This document shows positions 49,258 to 59,836 of a DNA stretch of 64,000 nt, piece by piece (within the stretch, counting starts at the first letter, position 1; every line of letters starts with the position of its first letter). The notes below the pieces were generated by a model. That model searched no databases and was not told the DNA's origin. It saw only the letters and a program-made list of their open reading frames with translations. The position numbers and the translations under genes were made by a program. This stretch comes from a bacterium (GTDB taxonomy: Bacteria > UBP15 > UBA6099): positions 62,001 through 126,000 of the forward strand of contig JAKQPS010000082.1 in assembly GCA_029564595.1 (NCBI GenBank). The letters run 5' to 3'.

Positions 49258-51117
49258 TCATGTATATTTTTTCATCCAGCGCTCAACAAGCAAGAGCGAC
49301 CATATCAGCCATCCGTTATCAGATGAACCGCTAATGTGATTGTCGACCAGCCTGCGCAAAGCCATAGGTTCAAAATATTTCTCGCTTGCAAGCTCAGAAG
49401 CGCAAAGCGTCTTCTCAAGCAACGGGCGAAGCTCGTTTCTTAACCATATTCCGATAGGCAGATGAAAAGGCTGTTTTTTCCTGCGGACGGTTTCTAAAGG
49501 AAGCTTGTCAGACATTGCTTTTTTAAGAATATATTTGGTTACGCCGTTATTTATCTTCATGTTCATAGGAAGAGAGACGGCGAATTCCACGAGTTGGTGG
49601 TCCAGAAACGGTTCTCGCGCTTCCAGTCCCCATGCCATAGTCATCCGGTCTGTATAATTGAGGAAATCGTCAGGGAGGGTTGTTTTGAGTTCAAGGAAAC
49701 TTATCAAATCGTCAGTATTTGAAGGCAAATCGCAGCCGAATACGCTTGCGGCCAAATTGCCTAGAGAATTGCTTGAGCGCGCTGAATAAAAAGAATGTTT
49801 ATATAGTTTATTCTTCATGGATTCGTCAGCAACAGAAATCCATTCATAATAAATGTCGTTTTTTGAGGCGGAAGCTAATCTATTCAGTTTTGTGATGTTG
49901 TTTCTTAATCCGGCAGTAGAAGCAATAGCAACCGCCGCTTTACGGGCAAAGGGCGGCAGCATCTTGAAAGCGCGCACTATGTTCAATCTCTTTTGTCTCT
50001 GATAACCGCCTAATAATTCGTCGGCTCCGATGCCTGTCAGAGCGACTTTTATGTGAGGCGAGGAGAATTCCGATAAAAACCAAGTGTGAAGGCCTCCGCC
50101 GAAAGGTTCATCGAAATGATGAAGTATCCGGTCGATATTCTCCGATATGTCGAAGGCCGATGCGATGCGCTCATTTACTTTCGCGCCCAGAAAAGACGCG
50201 GAAACCCTAGAGGAATCTATTTCGCTGTATCCGGGCGCTTCCGAGCCGAATCCCAATGTGAATGTTTTAACTGTCGAACCGGAAATTTCGCGCATCGCCG
50301 CCAATACGGACGCGGAGTCGATGCCCCCGCTGAGGAACGCCCCTAACGGAACATCGCTTATCAATCTTCTTTGGACGGATTTATAAAAGAATTCTTTGAA
50401 CCTTTCCACCGCTTCTTTTTCGCCGATGTCTATGGGAGCGTCAGGAAATTTGATTTCCCAATAACGTTCGATGCTATGACTTTTGTTCTCTATAGTCATT
50501 AAATGGCCGGCGCTGAGCTTTCGAACGGATGAATATATTGTCGTATCGAACGGAAAATACTGGCAACTCAAATATGCGTCCAGAGCCGGCATGTCAATTT
50601 CAGGCGGGATATCGGTGGCGGCGCGCAAACACTTTATTTCAGAGCCGAAAAGGAATTCGTCTCCGCGCCGCGTCCAGTAAAGAGGCTTGACGCCCATTCT
50701 GTCTCTGATGAGAGTGAGTTTTCTGCGTTTTGCGTCCCAAACTGCTATAGCGAACATTCCAATAAGTTCATTAGCGAGCGCGGCTCCGTGTTCTTCATAA
50801 AGATGAACGATTACTTCTGTGTCGGACTTGGTTGAGAATGAGTGGCCTTTAGATTCAAGCGACGCGCGGAGTTCTACATAGTTGTAGATTTCGCCATTGA
50901 AAATCACTGAAACAGAGCCGTCTTCGGAAGAAACGGGCTGCGCGCCTGTTTCCAAGTCGATTATGGAGAGGCGCCGCATAGTCATGCCGAAAGAGCCGTC
51001 AATAAGAGTCCCGTCGTCGTCGGGGCCGCGGTGGCGAATGCTCTCACCCATGCGCGCAAGTCTATTTGGTTCTATCGGAGCGCCTGAGAAATTATATATT
51101 CCCGCGATTCCACACAT
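49258..51117 (-). CDS. asnB: Glutamine-hydrolysing asparagine synthase
   Basis: The 619-residue protein begins MCGIAGIYNFSG, so Cys2 is the glutaminase nucleophile. RHRGPDDDGTLIDGSFGM and VIFNGEIYNYVELR belong to the class II amidotransferase domain. The synthetase half has the PP-loop LGAFLSGGIDSASVLA and the motif LTGIGADELLGGYQR. It could make free asparagine. Members next to glycosyltransferase genes often amidate envelope glycans or peptides instead. Here a GT4 gene is divergent and next door, so the second option is open. Confidence 0.9.
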   Translation of the reverse strand: MCGIAGIYNFSGAPIEPNRLARMGESIRHRGPDDDGTLIDGSFGMTMRRLSIIDLETGAQPVSSEDGSVSVIFNGEIYNYVELRASLESKGHSFSTKSDTEVIVHLYEEHGAALANELIGMFAIAVWDAKRRKLTLIRDRMGVKPLYWTRRGDEFLFGSEIKCLRAATDIPPEIDMPALDAYLSCQYFPFDTTIYSSVRKLSAGHLMTIENKSHSIERYWEIKFPDAPIDIGEKEAVERFKEFFYKSVQRRLISDVPLGAFLSGGIDSASVLAAMREISGSTVKTFTLGFGSEAPGYSEIDSSRVSASFLGAKVNERIASAFDISENIDRILHHFDEPFGGGLHTWFLSEFSSPHIKVALTGIGADELLGGYQRQKRLNIVRAFKMLPPFARKAAVAIASTAGLRNNITKLNRLASASKNDIYYEWISVADESMKNKLYKHSFYSARSSNSLGNLAASVFGCDLPSNTDDLISFLELKTTLPDDFLNYTDRMTMAWGLEAREPFLDHQLVEFAVSLPMNMKINNGVTKYILKKAMSDKLPLETVRRKKQPFHLPIGIWLRNELRPLLEKTLCASELASEKYFEPMALRRLVDNHISGSSDNGWLIWSLLLVERWMKKYT

Positions 51118-51232
51118 CGATTCATCGCCGTATTCTAATAACGCGAGGCCGCTATGAGGCCGAAGCGTTGTTGTTTCGTAAATCGCATTATAAAATATAT
51201 GACGGTATTTTCCAAAGGTGTATAGTATTTAT

Positions 51233-52402
51233 ATGGGCAAGCCGGTCAGGACACTTTTCGTAACACACGCCGCTGAATTCGGCGGCGCGGAGCTTTCGCT
51301 ACTTGAGATTCTTGAACGGTTGGACCGAGATAGAATCGAGCCGGTTCTTGCGAGTTTTTCAGACGGCCCTCTTGTGGAGGCCGTGAAGGAATCAGGCATT
51401 GACGTCAGAGTAATTAATGGCGCGGACTCGTTTGTGAAGGCGAAGCGAGCAGAAATGGCGGAAGTGTTATCAAATGGTTCTGCTATTTTTAAAGCTATGG
51501 CAGCTATTCCAGCGGCTTTAGAATTGGCGAAATTTGTGAAAGAGAGAAGAGTTGACGTGGTTTATACGAACTCCAGCAAAGCTCATGTGTTGGGAGGCGT
51601 AGCTGGAAGGATGGCGAGCGCGCGTGTCGTATGGCATTTCAGAGATATATTTCCTCAAGCGATATTAAAAAAGTTTTTTGCAACATCCGCAAATATGCTG
51701 GCTGAAACGGTGATATGTAATTCTCGGGCGACATCCGCTCAATTTGAATCGCACAAAGATTGCAGGGTCGTTTACAACGGATTGCCGGTGGAGAAGGTCA
51801 AGGCGATTAGAGGAATGGTGGATGTCAGGAATGAGCTAGGATTGAATGAAGACGCGAGAATCATTGGAATGGCCGGAAGGCTACAAAGATGGAAAGGAGT
51901 TCATGTCTTCTTAGACGCGGCTGGGATCATAGCGAAAGGGTCGCCGAAGGCGAGATTTATTGTGGCGGGATCTCCGATATACGGAGATGAATCATATCTT
52001 TCTGAAATGATGGCGGCGGCTCGAGATCTGGGCATAGGCGAGAAAGTAGTATTTACCGGATTCAGGCAGGATATCTATGATATTGTAAATGCAATGGATG
52101 TATACGTGCATCCGTCCGAGACGCCTGAGCCGTTCGGGAGGGGTATAGTGGAAGCGATGATGCTGGGCAAGGCAGTGGTGGTTTCTGACGCCGGAGGGGC
52201 GGCGGAGATTGTTTTGGATGGCAATACAGGGTTTCTTGTTACGGCGGGAGATGCGAGAATGTTGGCTAAGCGCGCAATAGAGCTAAATGATAATCCGGAG
52301 AAATCAAGGAGCATGGGCGAAGCGGGAAAAAAACGAGCGCACGAGTTGTTTAACGCAATAAGGACTGTAGAGGCGGTATCCCGAGCGATCGAGAATTGTT
52401 AA
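51233..52402 (+). CDS. GT4-family glycosyltransferase
   Basis: A 389-residue GT-B enzyme. The N-terminal half opens FVTHAAEFGGAELSLLEILE, the usual Gly-rich acceptor loop. The C-terminal half has IIGMAGRLQRWKGVHVFLDA, FTGFRQDIYDIVNAMDVYVH and the EPFGRGIVEAMMLGKAVV donor-binding signature with the two Glu residues. It would transfer a sugar from a nucleotide donor onto a lipid-linked or cell-surface glycan. ATG 51233 begins the first beta strand; GTG 51218 overlaps the only ribosome-like AAAGG. It is divergent from asnB and converges on the phosphoesterase gene. Confidence 0.87.
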   Translation: MGKPVRTLFVTHAAEFGGAELSLLEILERLDRDRIEPVLASFSDGPLVEAVKESGIDVRVINGADSFVKAKRAEMAEVLSNGSAIFKAMAAIPAALELAKFVKERRVDVVYTNSSKAHVLGGVAGRMASARVVWHFRDIFPQAILKKFFATSANMLAETVICNSRATSAQFESHKDCRVVYNGLPVEKVKAIRGMVDVRNELGLNEDARIIGMAGRLQRWKGVHVFLDAAGIIAKGSPKARFIVAGSPIYGDESYLSEMMAAARDLGIGEKVVFTGFRQDIYDIVNAMDVYVHPSETPEPFGRGIVEAMMLGKAVVVSDAGGAAEIVLDGNTGFLVTAGDARMLAKRAIELNDNPEKSRSMGEAGKKRAHELFNAIRTVEAVSRAIENC

Positions 52403-52438
52403 CAATGTCGCAGATGCTTCAAATCGAAGATTTAATTG

Positions 52439-53668
52439 TCACAACTCAGCGATTTTCACTGTCTCGATGTCAGTAATTTTGCCATCTGAAACTTTGACCA
52501 AATAAATTGCCACCGGATGTCCGTCGGCAGGACGGCTGGCCGCTGTGGGCACGGTCACTATTTCGGTGTTTGCGTATCGTTCCCTGTAAATGCCGTGAAC
52601 ATGCCCGCAGAAGAAATAATCTATAGATTGCTTTTCAAAAAGCGATAGAAGCTCCAAGCGTCCTGTTTCAGTGAAAGGCACGATTTCGAACGGGCCGTTG
52701 ACGTCTTTGACGGTGTTGGTCGGATTGTGATGGCCTAAAGCGATTTTTAGTTTGGATGTTTGCTTCACTTCGGCAAACATCGCGTCCAAAGAGAGAAGCT
52801 GCTCGTCAGTCACATATCCGGAATCGACAACTTCTCCCAAGCCTCCGAAAATATTCCTCTTATCAGGGGAAGCATTATAAGTGTTCACTCCCAAGATTGC
52901 GGTATCTCCGTATGAGGCCGAATAATCAAGTACGCCAAAAGAGCGCGTCCATTGAGCCAGAGTGTCAAAATTGATTTTGCCCCCAGCTCCAGACGTATAG
53001 CCGTCATGATTGCCCGGCACTGTAAATGTGGGGAATTTCGCGGCGGATGTCAGCGCGTCCGCATAGTCAATTATTTCTTTCTTTGAGCGTGGCGGAAGAA
53101 AACTGAGATCACCGCAACATACGCAAAATTCAATCTGATTTTCATTTAGAATCTGTATTTCTTTCTTGAATGTTTCCTCTACGCTGAAGTCCTTAATCAT
53201 AGACGATATTCGCGGGTCTCCGAAATGCACGTCGGAGATGGCCCCGAAACAATAGTCGGTTTTGAATCGCTCAACGATTTTCACAGCGAGAGGTTGCTTT
53301 TCGAACCTTTTATTGGATCCCATGGAGACTTCGAGATACAAATCATACATTCCGGGGGGAGGGGGGACTGTTGGGATAAAATGACCGTTTTCAACAGAGA
53401 GAACAAACGGTTTTCCGCCGGGAGACGCAATCCATGCGCTGTCAATCGAGGCTCTCGCGCCAGAAGGAGAAAGCCTGAACGGAAACGACTGCCCGGAAAG
53501 CGCGATGGCCGGAGCCGCGAAAGAAGGTTGAATCACCGCGGAAGCGGCAAAAGCAGCTTCGCCGGATGAGGCGGAAAAAGCTATGCCCGGCAGAAATGCG
53601 ATTGAAACGGCGCTTGCCGCGGCAATCCCTGTTGATTTTATAAACTCTCTTCTCGTTATGAACTCCAT
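52439..53668 (-). CDS. Tat-exported calcineurin-like metallophosphoesterase
   Basis: This 409-residue protein begins with a twin-arginine signal (FITRREFIKSTGIAAASA). A ~100-residue beta domain follows, then a metallophosphoesterase domain with the full metal set: AISDVHFGDPR, CCGDLSFLPP, VPGNHDGYTS, ALGHHNPT and FCGHVHGIYR. It would hydrolyse a phosphoester in the periplasm after folding in the cytoplasm, which fits metal loading before export. The substrate is unknown. GGGAG lies seven bases before ATG 53668. It follows the GH38 gene by 145 bases on the same strand. Confidence 0.85.
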   Translation of the reverse strand: MEFITRREFIKSTGIAAASAVSIAFLPGIAFSASSGEAAFAASAVIQPSFAAPAIALSGQSFPFRLSPSGARASIDSAWIASPGGKPFVLSVENGHFIPTVPPPPGMYDLYLEVSMGSNKRFEKQPLAVKIVERFKTDYCFGAISDVHFGDPRISSMIKDFSVEETFKKEIQILNENQIEFCVCCGDLSFLPPRSKKEIIDYADALTSAAKFPTFTVPGNHDGYTSGAGGKINFDTLAQWTRSFGVLDYSASYGDTAILGVNTYNASPDKRNIFGGLGEVVDSGYVTDEQLLSLDAMFAEVKQTSKLKIALGHHNPTNTVKDVNGPFEIVPFTETGRLELLSLFEKQSIDYFFCGHVHGIYRERYANTEIVTVPTAASRPADGHPVAIYLVKVSDGKITDIETVKIAEL

Positions 53669-53813
53669 TATTTTGCTCCCAAGTTAGCATTCAACGCTGC
53701 GCACATGATGATAATAAAAAAAAAGCGGCTCTTCTACAAATGATATTTCCAAGCAATAACTTGCTACTGCTCAAATACTATTGTCGTAAAGAAAGTCTCC
53801 ACAATAAAGAGTA

Positions 53814-56800
53814 TCATTTCAATATCGTTATATTCACCGGATCGGAATATGTGTAATCGCCATCGCTCATGAGTTTCAGCACGAACCAGAAGCTGCCGCT
53901 TAAAGCTTTTTCATCAGCCTTGACGTTGACAGGGAATACGGATTCGTCAGACGCGGCGACTTCATAGGACGCTCTGAAAGGGGATAAACTCAACTGTAAT
54001 GTGGAAGGCGATTCGCTCCATGTGCCTATTGGAGAAACGACGATTGCTTCGCCGGTTATCTTTTGAGACGAAGGATTGGAAATTTTAATGTCGATGTTTT
54101 TCTCTTCGCCGGGGCTGACGACGATGGATTCGGGCGCTGAAATAGTCGGTTTATCAATTTCACCCACATGAAGGGAGGCATAGAATCGCTGTTCTTCATC
54201 CGTGTAGATAGCTCTGATAATTCCACCTTTTGAGTTTTCAGCGGGCGTCACGATAATATCTTTAATTAAAAAAGCTCCGGGTTCCAAATCGTAACTAATC
54301 GCTGATGGTTCAACGCTCCAGCCTTCCGGAGCCAGCAACTCGATATTTCCCTTAGCCGATGAATCCGTGTATGAGCTTGCCACTTTGAGTTTGGCGGAGA
54401 TGGTCGAGGCCGACTCAACGCTAACAGGATCAAAGCTCACAGTGAGAGGTTGGTATCCGAGCGGAGCCACGTTGTCATTGTGTCTCCAATATGCGGAATA
54501 TACTGGTTGAACCGGTTCGGTTTCTCTTCCGATTCCGGCGTTCTTGCCTGAAGGCAAATCAATGTCCATAACAAAAGTTTCTATCGCTCTGGGTTTGATG
54601 ATGGACGAGACAATGTTGTTCTCAATGGAAAGCTTGCCGGTCTTGTTTTCTCTCATATCAGCGAGATGGGCGGCTTTGAAAGAGAATCGAGAGGAAAGTT
54701 TGAAAGGAGCATCCGAATGAGAGTTGTTATACGCCCTTACAGCCAACGAGGGTTGTTTCCCGATTCGGGAGTAAACAGGAATCGAGTTGTCGGATGCTTT
54801 TACGGCGGAAACGATGACCGATTCCGGTTCAACGCTGAAGAACGACGCGCCCGAAGCAGGCAGAACGGCTTGTGGAGAGGATGCCGCAGGCTTCAAGACC
54901 GCCAATAGAGGACGATTAAATCCAAGCGCGGTTTGCTCAATGTTTTTAGTTTCGAAATCGCCTTCGCCGGTCGCGACAGCGTATCTGAATCTGTGGTTCC
55001 AGTCTTCTTTTGAGAAAGTCCTGCTGAAAGCCTCTCCTCCGGGTCTTCCTGTGGCGCTTCTGAGGAGTTGGAGAGCGATTGACCCGTCGTGCTCAAAACG
55101 ATATCCGTTGGAGCCGTTGTTGATAAGAGCAAAAGTGGCTGGTTTCAACGCGATATCCGGTACCGGCGACAACAGCATATCGTCTGAAAAATCGGCGCTG
55201 TTTTCAGACATGACGCTATTGAGAAGGTTCTCAGACGCTTCCGGGTCGGAAAATATTCTCTTCCCGATAAGCCAAATAGGCCTATCTCCGTCGAACAGAA
55301 CCGCCATGCCTCTTCTGTTCACTGTGTGAAGAGCGGAGTTGAGATTAGAACCGAGCTTATCGACTAAAGGCTCGAAAGCTTCAGGGTCGCCGATATAAAT
55401 AACCGAGTCTGTTGTAAGGTCTTCTTGCTGACTTTCAAAGAAGGTAACGCTTGGCGTTCCTCTTTTTATAAGAGCGGAAGCAAGGTTTTTGAGAAACTTT
55501 TGAGCTTCAGGCTCGTCTCTATTAACTACAATCGCGGGAACTCCCAGAGGGACAGATTTTCCGGAGGCTCTTAGATTGAACGAGGTTGACCATCCGGCCC
55601 ACATGTCGGCGGGGAACTCTTCGCCGCGTTTTCTGGACAAAGGAGCGAATCTCTCGCCGTAGACCGGAGTAAGCCCTTCGTGGCCTGAAACCGGGAAAAG
55701 CAATTTGAAGAGCTTGTTCTCTCCATTGAAGTCATGCACATAAGTGGTAAAATCAATTCTGGGAACGCCTTTTTGCATATCGATGCGCTGCACGAGAGAA
55801 AAGCCGTCATGGCCGCTTCTTGATTCAATTCTTGTAAAAGCATTTCCACTAGTCACGCTGACGACAGCGGGAGAGTCGGTTGTGAGAAGTTTTGTGGAGT
55901 TTTCAGGGATATTGATTCTCCACAAGTCTCCTTTGTCCTCGTAAACGGCTATTGAATTCATAAGCGCGCCGGAGGACTCTGACGCGCGGTTTGTTCCTGT
56001 GGCCTTATCCACAAGCTTCACGATTCCTCCGCCGCGTTTAGGATCGACCTCGACCGAATAGAATTCGTTTTCGATTGAGGTTGCGCTTTGGGCAACGGAC
56101 AAAGTGGATTCGGCTCCGCCGCGCGACGCGCGGAAGACGGAATATCCGAAAGCCGGTATGTCTTTTGCAGTGAATCTCAGCTTATAAGCGCCGCTCGATG
56201 GAAAAACGTCAAAGGGAACATCCGCGCCATCAATGGTTTTAATCGAATTTACAGGAGAGGAAACAGTCATCTCGACAATGTCAGTTCTAGGGAAAGAGAG
56301 AGTATTGAACACAACCGCGATGTCTTCGTTGTCGGACGCAGAGACATTGATCGAAGACGCGATATATTCCAACGCGTCGTCTCGGACTTCCTTTGAAAGA
56401 GATAAAGATTCGCGCCACCCGTAAAGAATATCAAGGTATGAAAGTTCGTTAGTGGTTCCCGGAATAGAGTCATGATGCTCGTTGTACATAAGCTCTCGGA
56501 TGGCTTTATCGAGCGCGCGTGCGGGATGTTTCGCTCCAAGGAGGTTTGCGACTGTTGAAAGATATTCAGCGTCTAGGAACGTCGTCTCAGCTTCGCGGTT
56601 GGCGATCTTCAAGTCCGTTCTGGAAGAGTAGCAACCGGTAAAAACAGGGTTCAAGTCTTTAGTTGTGAATCTCTGATTCAGCTTGTCATCCTTTAACTGA
56701 AGAGCCACATCGTTGAAGTACGCGCTGGGCAATGAGAATCGAAGCGCTGGATAAATATATTTTGAATTCCAATACCTTGTCAGCATGCCAAGCATTGGGA

Positions 56801-57908
56801 CAGGAGGCATGAAATCGTCGCCGATAGGAAGAAAAAAAGATTTCGCGCTGTGGATGTCGCGAAGAGCGGCGAATGTGTCGGGAAGAACTTCGCGCTCCAT
56901 CAATTCGAACAATTCCATAGTCGCGTCTTCGCGTTTATCAAGCTTGACGCGGCCTGAAAATACTTTGCCGAGGTCTTCTTTCATGTCTAGGTCGAAAGAA
57001 ATAATTTCAGAGCCATCGGGAGCCATCCAGAAGAACTGGCGCGGGAATCCAATGGGGCCGCCGCGCAGAAATGTGAAAGAATCGAATCCGCTCTTGCGAA
57101 GAATCTGCGCGAACTGGGGAGTATGCCCGAAGTTGTCTATCTGCCATGCTGCGGTCGCGCCTCCCCCTTTGATAACAGAGTCCATATATAGTTTGCCGTA
57201 ATATAAGTTGCGTATCAGACCCTCGCCGAACACGCTGCTCTCGTCGGGTTGAATGTATGAGCCTCCGACAAGTTCAAGCTGTTTGCGGGAAATCAGGTCG
57301 CGCAAAGTGGCCCTGTCTTCGGGATATGTGTCCCAAAATGGTTTCAGATAAGGTATTTGTTCTAATACGAACGAATAGGTGATATCTACGCGGGCCGCGT
57401 TGATATATTGTTTTATAAGATCGAGAGCGACAAGAGCATAGCCGCGTTGTCCGTCCTTGTGAATCCAGACAGTGTCGTAATGAAAATGAGTGGCAAGGTG
57501 AATGCGCCGCCAGTCCGGAGGAATCCTATCGATGGAGACCTTCCAATCATAGGACTCATCTTCGATAGAAGCATTTATCGAGAAGTCAGCCGTTCCGGAG
57601 CCGCCTGCGGGAAGAGCAGCAATTAATGCGCGGGCGAAAGCTGAAGCTCCCGGTTCTAAAGAAGAGATGGTTTCATTCCGCGGTTCGTCCATTAAAGAGC
57701 TGGAAATGGATATGGCAATATCTTTTACCGGCTCGCTTGAGTTGTTTTTGAATTTGAATGATATCACCTCTCGCGGTCTTTCTTTAGAGCCTGAGAACAT
57801 GCCGGTGGAAAAGGCGCGTTCCAACTCCAGAGAGGCGAACGCCTGCGACTGAACCGACAACGCGACGATTGCCGCAAGAGCAATTAACAATGATTTAATA
57901 AAACGCAT
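53814..57908 (-). CDS. Exported GH38-type alpha-mannosidase
   Basis: This 1364-residue protein has a signal peptide (SLLIALAAIVALSVQSQA). The GH38 catalytic domain begins near residue 135: ATHFHYDTVW carries zinc ligands His143 and Asp145, and ATAAWQIDNFGHTPQFAQIL holds nucleophile Asp258. NEHHDSIPGTTNELSYLDI supplies the later His and the central three-helix-domain joint. The beta-sandwich domains follow. A ~450-residue C-terminal part with Ig-like/NPCBM-like beta modules makes it longer than most family members. It would cut alpha-mannosides in the periplasm or outside the cell. Specificity is not known. Confidence 0.85.
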   Translation of the reverse strand: MRFIKSLLIALAAIVALSVQSQAFASLELERAFSTGMFSGSKERPREVISFKFKNNSSEPVKDIAISISSSLMDEPRNETISSLEPGASAFARALIAALPAGGSGTADFSINASIEDESYDWKVSIDRIPPDWRRIHLATHFHYDTVWIHKDGQRGYALVALDLIKQYINAARVDITYSFVLEQIPYLKPFWDTYPEDRATLRDLISRKQLELVGGSYIQPDESSVFGEGLIRNLYYGKLYMDSVIKGGGATAAWQIDNFGHTPQFAQILRKSGFDSFTFLRGGPIGFPRQFFWMAPDGSEIISFDLDMKEDLGKVFSGRVKLDKREDATMELFELMEREVLPDTFAALRDIHSAKSFFLPIGDDFMPPVPMLGMLTRYWNSKYIYPALRFSLPSAYFNDVALQLKDDKLNQRFTTKDLNPVFTGCYSSRTDLKIANREAETTFLDAEYLSTVANLLGAKHPARALDKAIRELMYNEHHDSIPGTTNELSYLDILYGWRESLSLSKEVRDDALEYIASSINVSASDNEDIAVVFNTLSFPRTDIVEMTVSSPVNSIKTIDGADVPFDVFPSSGAYKLRFTAKDIPAFGYSVFRASRGGAESTLSVAQSATSIENEFYSVEVDPKRGGGIVKLVDKATGTNRASESSGALMNSIAVYEDKGDLWRINIPENSTKLLTTDSPAVVSVTSGNAFTRIESRSGHDGFSLVQRIDMQKGVPRIDFTTYVHDFNGENKLFKLLFPVSGHEGLTPVYGERFAPLSRKRGEEFPADMWAGWSTSFNLRASGKSVPLGVPAIVVNRDEPEAQKFLKNLASALIKRGTPSVTFFESQQEDLTTDSVIYIGDPEAFEPLVDKLGSNLNSALHTVNRRGMAVLFDGDRPIWLIGKRIFSDPEASENLLNSVMSENSADFSDDMLLSPVPDIALKPATFALINNGSNGYRFEHDGSIALQLLRSATGRPGGEAFSRTFSKEDWNHRFRYAVATGEGDFETKNIEQTALGFNRPLLAVLKPAASSPQAVLPASGASFFSVEPESVIVSAVKASDNSIPVYSRIGKQPSLAVRAYNNSHSDAPFKLSSRFSFKAAHLADMRENKTGKLSIENNIVSSIIKPRAIETFVMDIDLPSGKNAGIGRETEPVQPVYSAYWRHNDNVAPLGYQPLTVSFDPVSVESASTISAKLKVASSYTDSSAKGNIELLAPEGWSVEPSAISYDLEPGAFLIKDIIVTPAENSKGGIIRAIYTDEEQRFYASLHVGEIDKPTISAPESIVVSPGEEKNIDIKISNPSSQKITGEAIVVSPIGTWSESPSTLQLSLSPFRASYEVAASDESVFPVNVKADEKALSGSFWFVLKLMSDGDYTYSDPVNITILK

Positions 57909-57940
57909 AAGTCCCCCGATGCGGCGGCGTCAATTCTCAA

Positions 57941-58669
57941 TCAACCAGAGCCGCGCTTTTTTATAATATAGCTCTCATATTCCTCGAATTCTTCTTTGGT
58001 TCCCACGTCGGACGTAAACCCCGTCACAGGCATCGCTCCCACGCGCTTGCCGCTTTCAACAAGCATGTTGACGGCTGTGGGAAGTTCGTATTCGCCTCTT
58101 GGACTTTTTTCAAGTCTTCGCACTTCATCGAAAATGACAGGAGTGAATATGAACAGGCCGCGATTGTTCCATTTTGTTGTCGATTCTCCTTGCGGAGGTT
58201 TCTCGATTAATTTTGTCACGATGTCGCCGTCAACGTAAACCGCCGCGCCCGCGTACGGGTCGTCCACTTCGTTCAACGTTATGGAAGCGTCGAATCCGCC
58301 TCGACTATGAAAATCGGCTAGAGCAGAGTAGTTTTCATGGTCAACCAGAACGTCGCCGAAACCGAGCATGAAGTCGCCGCCGTTTAGTTCTTTTTCGGCG
58401 AGCATCAGAGCGTGGCCGGTCCCGAGAAGCTCTTTCTGTTCAAGCCAAGCAAGGCGCATCCCGGAATATTCCGAGCCGTAGTGGTTCCGCATAGCGTCTC
58501 CGAGATACCCGACCACAATGAACAGATCGTTCACGCCGGCAGCGGCGAATCCGTCGAGAATGTAATTAAGGATCGGCTGTCCGGCCATATTCAGCAAAGG
58601 TTTCGGCTTGTCGTCCGTCCACGGGCGCAGGCGGGTTCCTCTCCCAGCGGCAAGTATAATGCCTTTCAT
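57941..58669 (-). CDS. Sugar nucleotidyltransferase
   Basis: This 242-residue protein of the NTP-transferase family (GlmU/ManC/RmlA type) opens MKGIILAAGRGTRLRPWTDD, the GxGxRL nucleotide loop followed by the conserved Lys (KPKPLLNMAG). The metal Asp lies in MLGFGDVLVDHEN, and IEKPPQGES is a further family motif. It would turn a sugar-1-phosphate into an NDP-sugar. Its ATG shares a base with the stop of the GHMP kinase gene (TAATG), so the two proteins likely act in sequence: kinase, then nucleotidyltransferase. The length and pairing recall HddA/HddC of heptose activation, but the sugar cannot be named. Confidence 0.85.
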   Translation of the reverse strand: MKGIILAAGRGTRLRPWTDDKPKPLLNMAGQPILNYILDGFAAAGVNDLFIVVGYLGDAMRNHYGSEYSGMRLAWLEQKELLGTGHALMLAEKELNGGDFMLGFGDVLVDHENYSALADFHSRGGFDASITLNEVDDPYAGAAVYVDGDIVTKLIEKPPQGESTTKWNNRGLFIFTPVIFDEVRRLEKSPRGEYELPTAVNMLVESGKRVGAMPVTGFTSDVGTKEEFEEYESYIIKKRGSG

Positions 58670-59739
58670 TAAATGTCCTCCCTGAAACCGTTGTCGATAA
58701 AAACGCGTCTAGGTTTTCCTCCCGCTTCTGAGATTGCCTGTTCCACATTGTCGGCGCAATCAGCGCTAGTGTATGCGAACATGCAACCTCCTCCGCCAGA
58801 GCCGTTTATTTTGGCTCCCCATGCTCCGGCGAAAACAGCGGAATCTACCATTCTGTCAATTTTCTCCGTCGACACTCCTATCAACCCGCTTAAATTCCGA
58901 TGCTGCTTCGTCATCAAAGCTCCGAGCGAATCCGGCGCAACATTGTTTTTGCGCAGCATTTCGATGGCTTCTTTTGCTATGTCTCTGTTGTCAATATTCC
59001 CGAGCGCCGAGTTTACTGCTTCTATCGGAGCGTCCCGAAGCGCCTCGCGGGCGGTCTCGGCTGATATTATATTCCATTCGGCGGACGGCATGCTTTTTCT
59101 AATCAAATCCATAGCGAGCGACGCGTTCTTTTTTGCCGCTCCCAGAATTCCTGTGGTGTTTTTAGGTTGAAGCGAGTCGCCTAGAACAAACAAGCCTTCG
59201 AGAGGCGTTTTTAGTTGAAAAGCGCGCGCGTTTCCCGATGTCTCGATAATCAGCAGCCCGCCTATGGCGGACGCGTAATGATCCATCATGCCGCCGGGTT
59301 CGCCGAACTCCAGAACTTCCGCTCTGTGAGCGAGCCGGGCGCAGTCGGCAGAGGCAAGCGCGGGGCCTACAGTGGCGATTCGGCTCAGCAGCCCTATCCA
59401 TGCCACAAGCATCGCCGACGAGCTTGAGCATCCTTTTCCGATTGGGATGTCGCTTCTGAAAACTATGTCGCGCCCTTTTTTAAATTTGTATCCTTCTCTT
59501 AGAAGGATGTTGACCCCGCTGAGCAGGTAGTCCCGGTTTGATGAATATTTCAACTGCGTTATAGGTTCAAAAGAAATTTCAGAGTCGATATCGGGCAGGC
59601 CGACGCGAAAAACCGAGTCTCCGTTTTCGACCGCCTCGAAACGGGCGCGAACATCAACAGCCGCCGCTACGACAGGCAAACCGAGATAGTCCTGATGTTC
59701 CCCGAAGAGGCATATTCTGCCGGGAGAAGAAACCTTCAT
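58669..59739 (-). CDS. GHMP-family sugar kinase
   Basis: A 356-residue GHMP kinase. SSPGRICLFGEHQDYLGLPV is the substrate-binding motif of sugar kinases (compare GEHTDY in galactokinase). IPIGKGCSSSSAMLVAWI is the Gly/Ser-rich ATP loop, and INGSGGGGCMFAYT is the C-terminal motif 3. The GEHQDY form points to a hexose, heptose or acetamido-sugar 1-kinase rather than a mevalonate-type enzyme. ATG 59739 was chosen because the motif starts a few residues later and GGAG precedes it; TTG 59757 would add six residues. It overlaps the nucleotidyltransferase by one base and probably forms a salvage pair with it. Confidence 0.87.
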   Translation of the reverse strand: MKVSSPGRICLFGEHQDYLGLPVVAAAVDVRARFEAVENGDSVFRVGLPDIDSEISFEPITQLKYSSNRDYLLSGVNILLREGYKFKKGRDIVFRSDIPIGKGCSSSSAMLVAWIGLLSRIATVGPALASADCARLAHRAEVLEFGEPGGMMDHYASAIGGLLIIETSGNARAFQLKTPLEGLFVLGDSLQPKNTTGILGAAKKNASLAMDLIRKSMPSAEWNIISAETAREALRDAPIEAVNSALGNIDNRDIAKEAIEMLRKNNVAPDSLGALMTKQHRNLSGLIGVSTEKIDRMVDSAVFAGAWGAKINGSGGGGCMFAYTSADCADNVEQAISEAGGKPRRVFIDNGFREDI

Positions 59740-59836
59740 CGCGCGAGCGCTCCGCAAAAAGCCTTTGTCAGACGTTAAAGATTATAACGCATCGCGTCTG
59801 TTATCGCTAAACAATATGCACCGCGCGGGGGCTTAA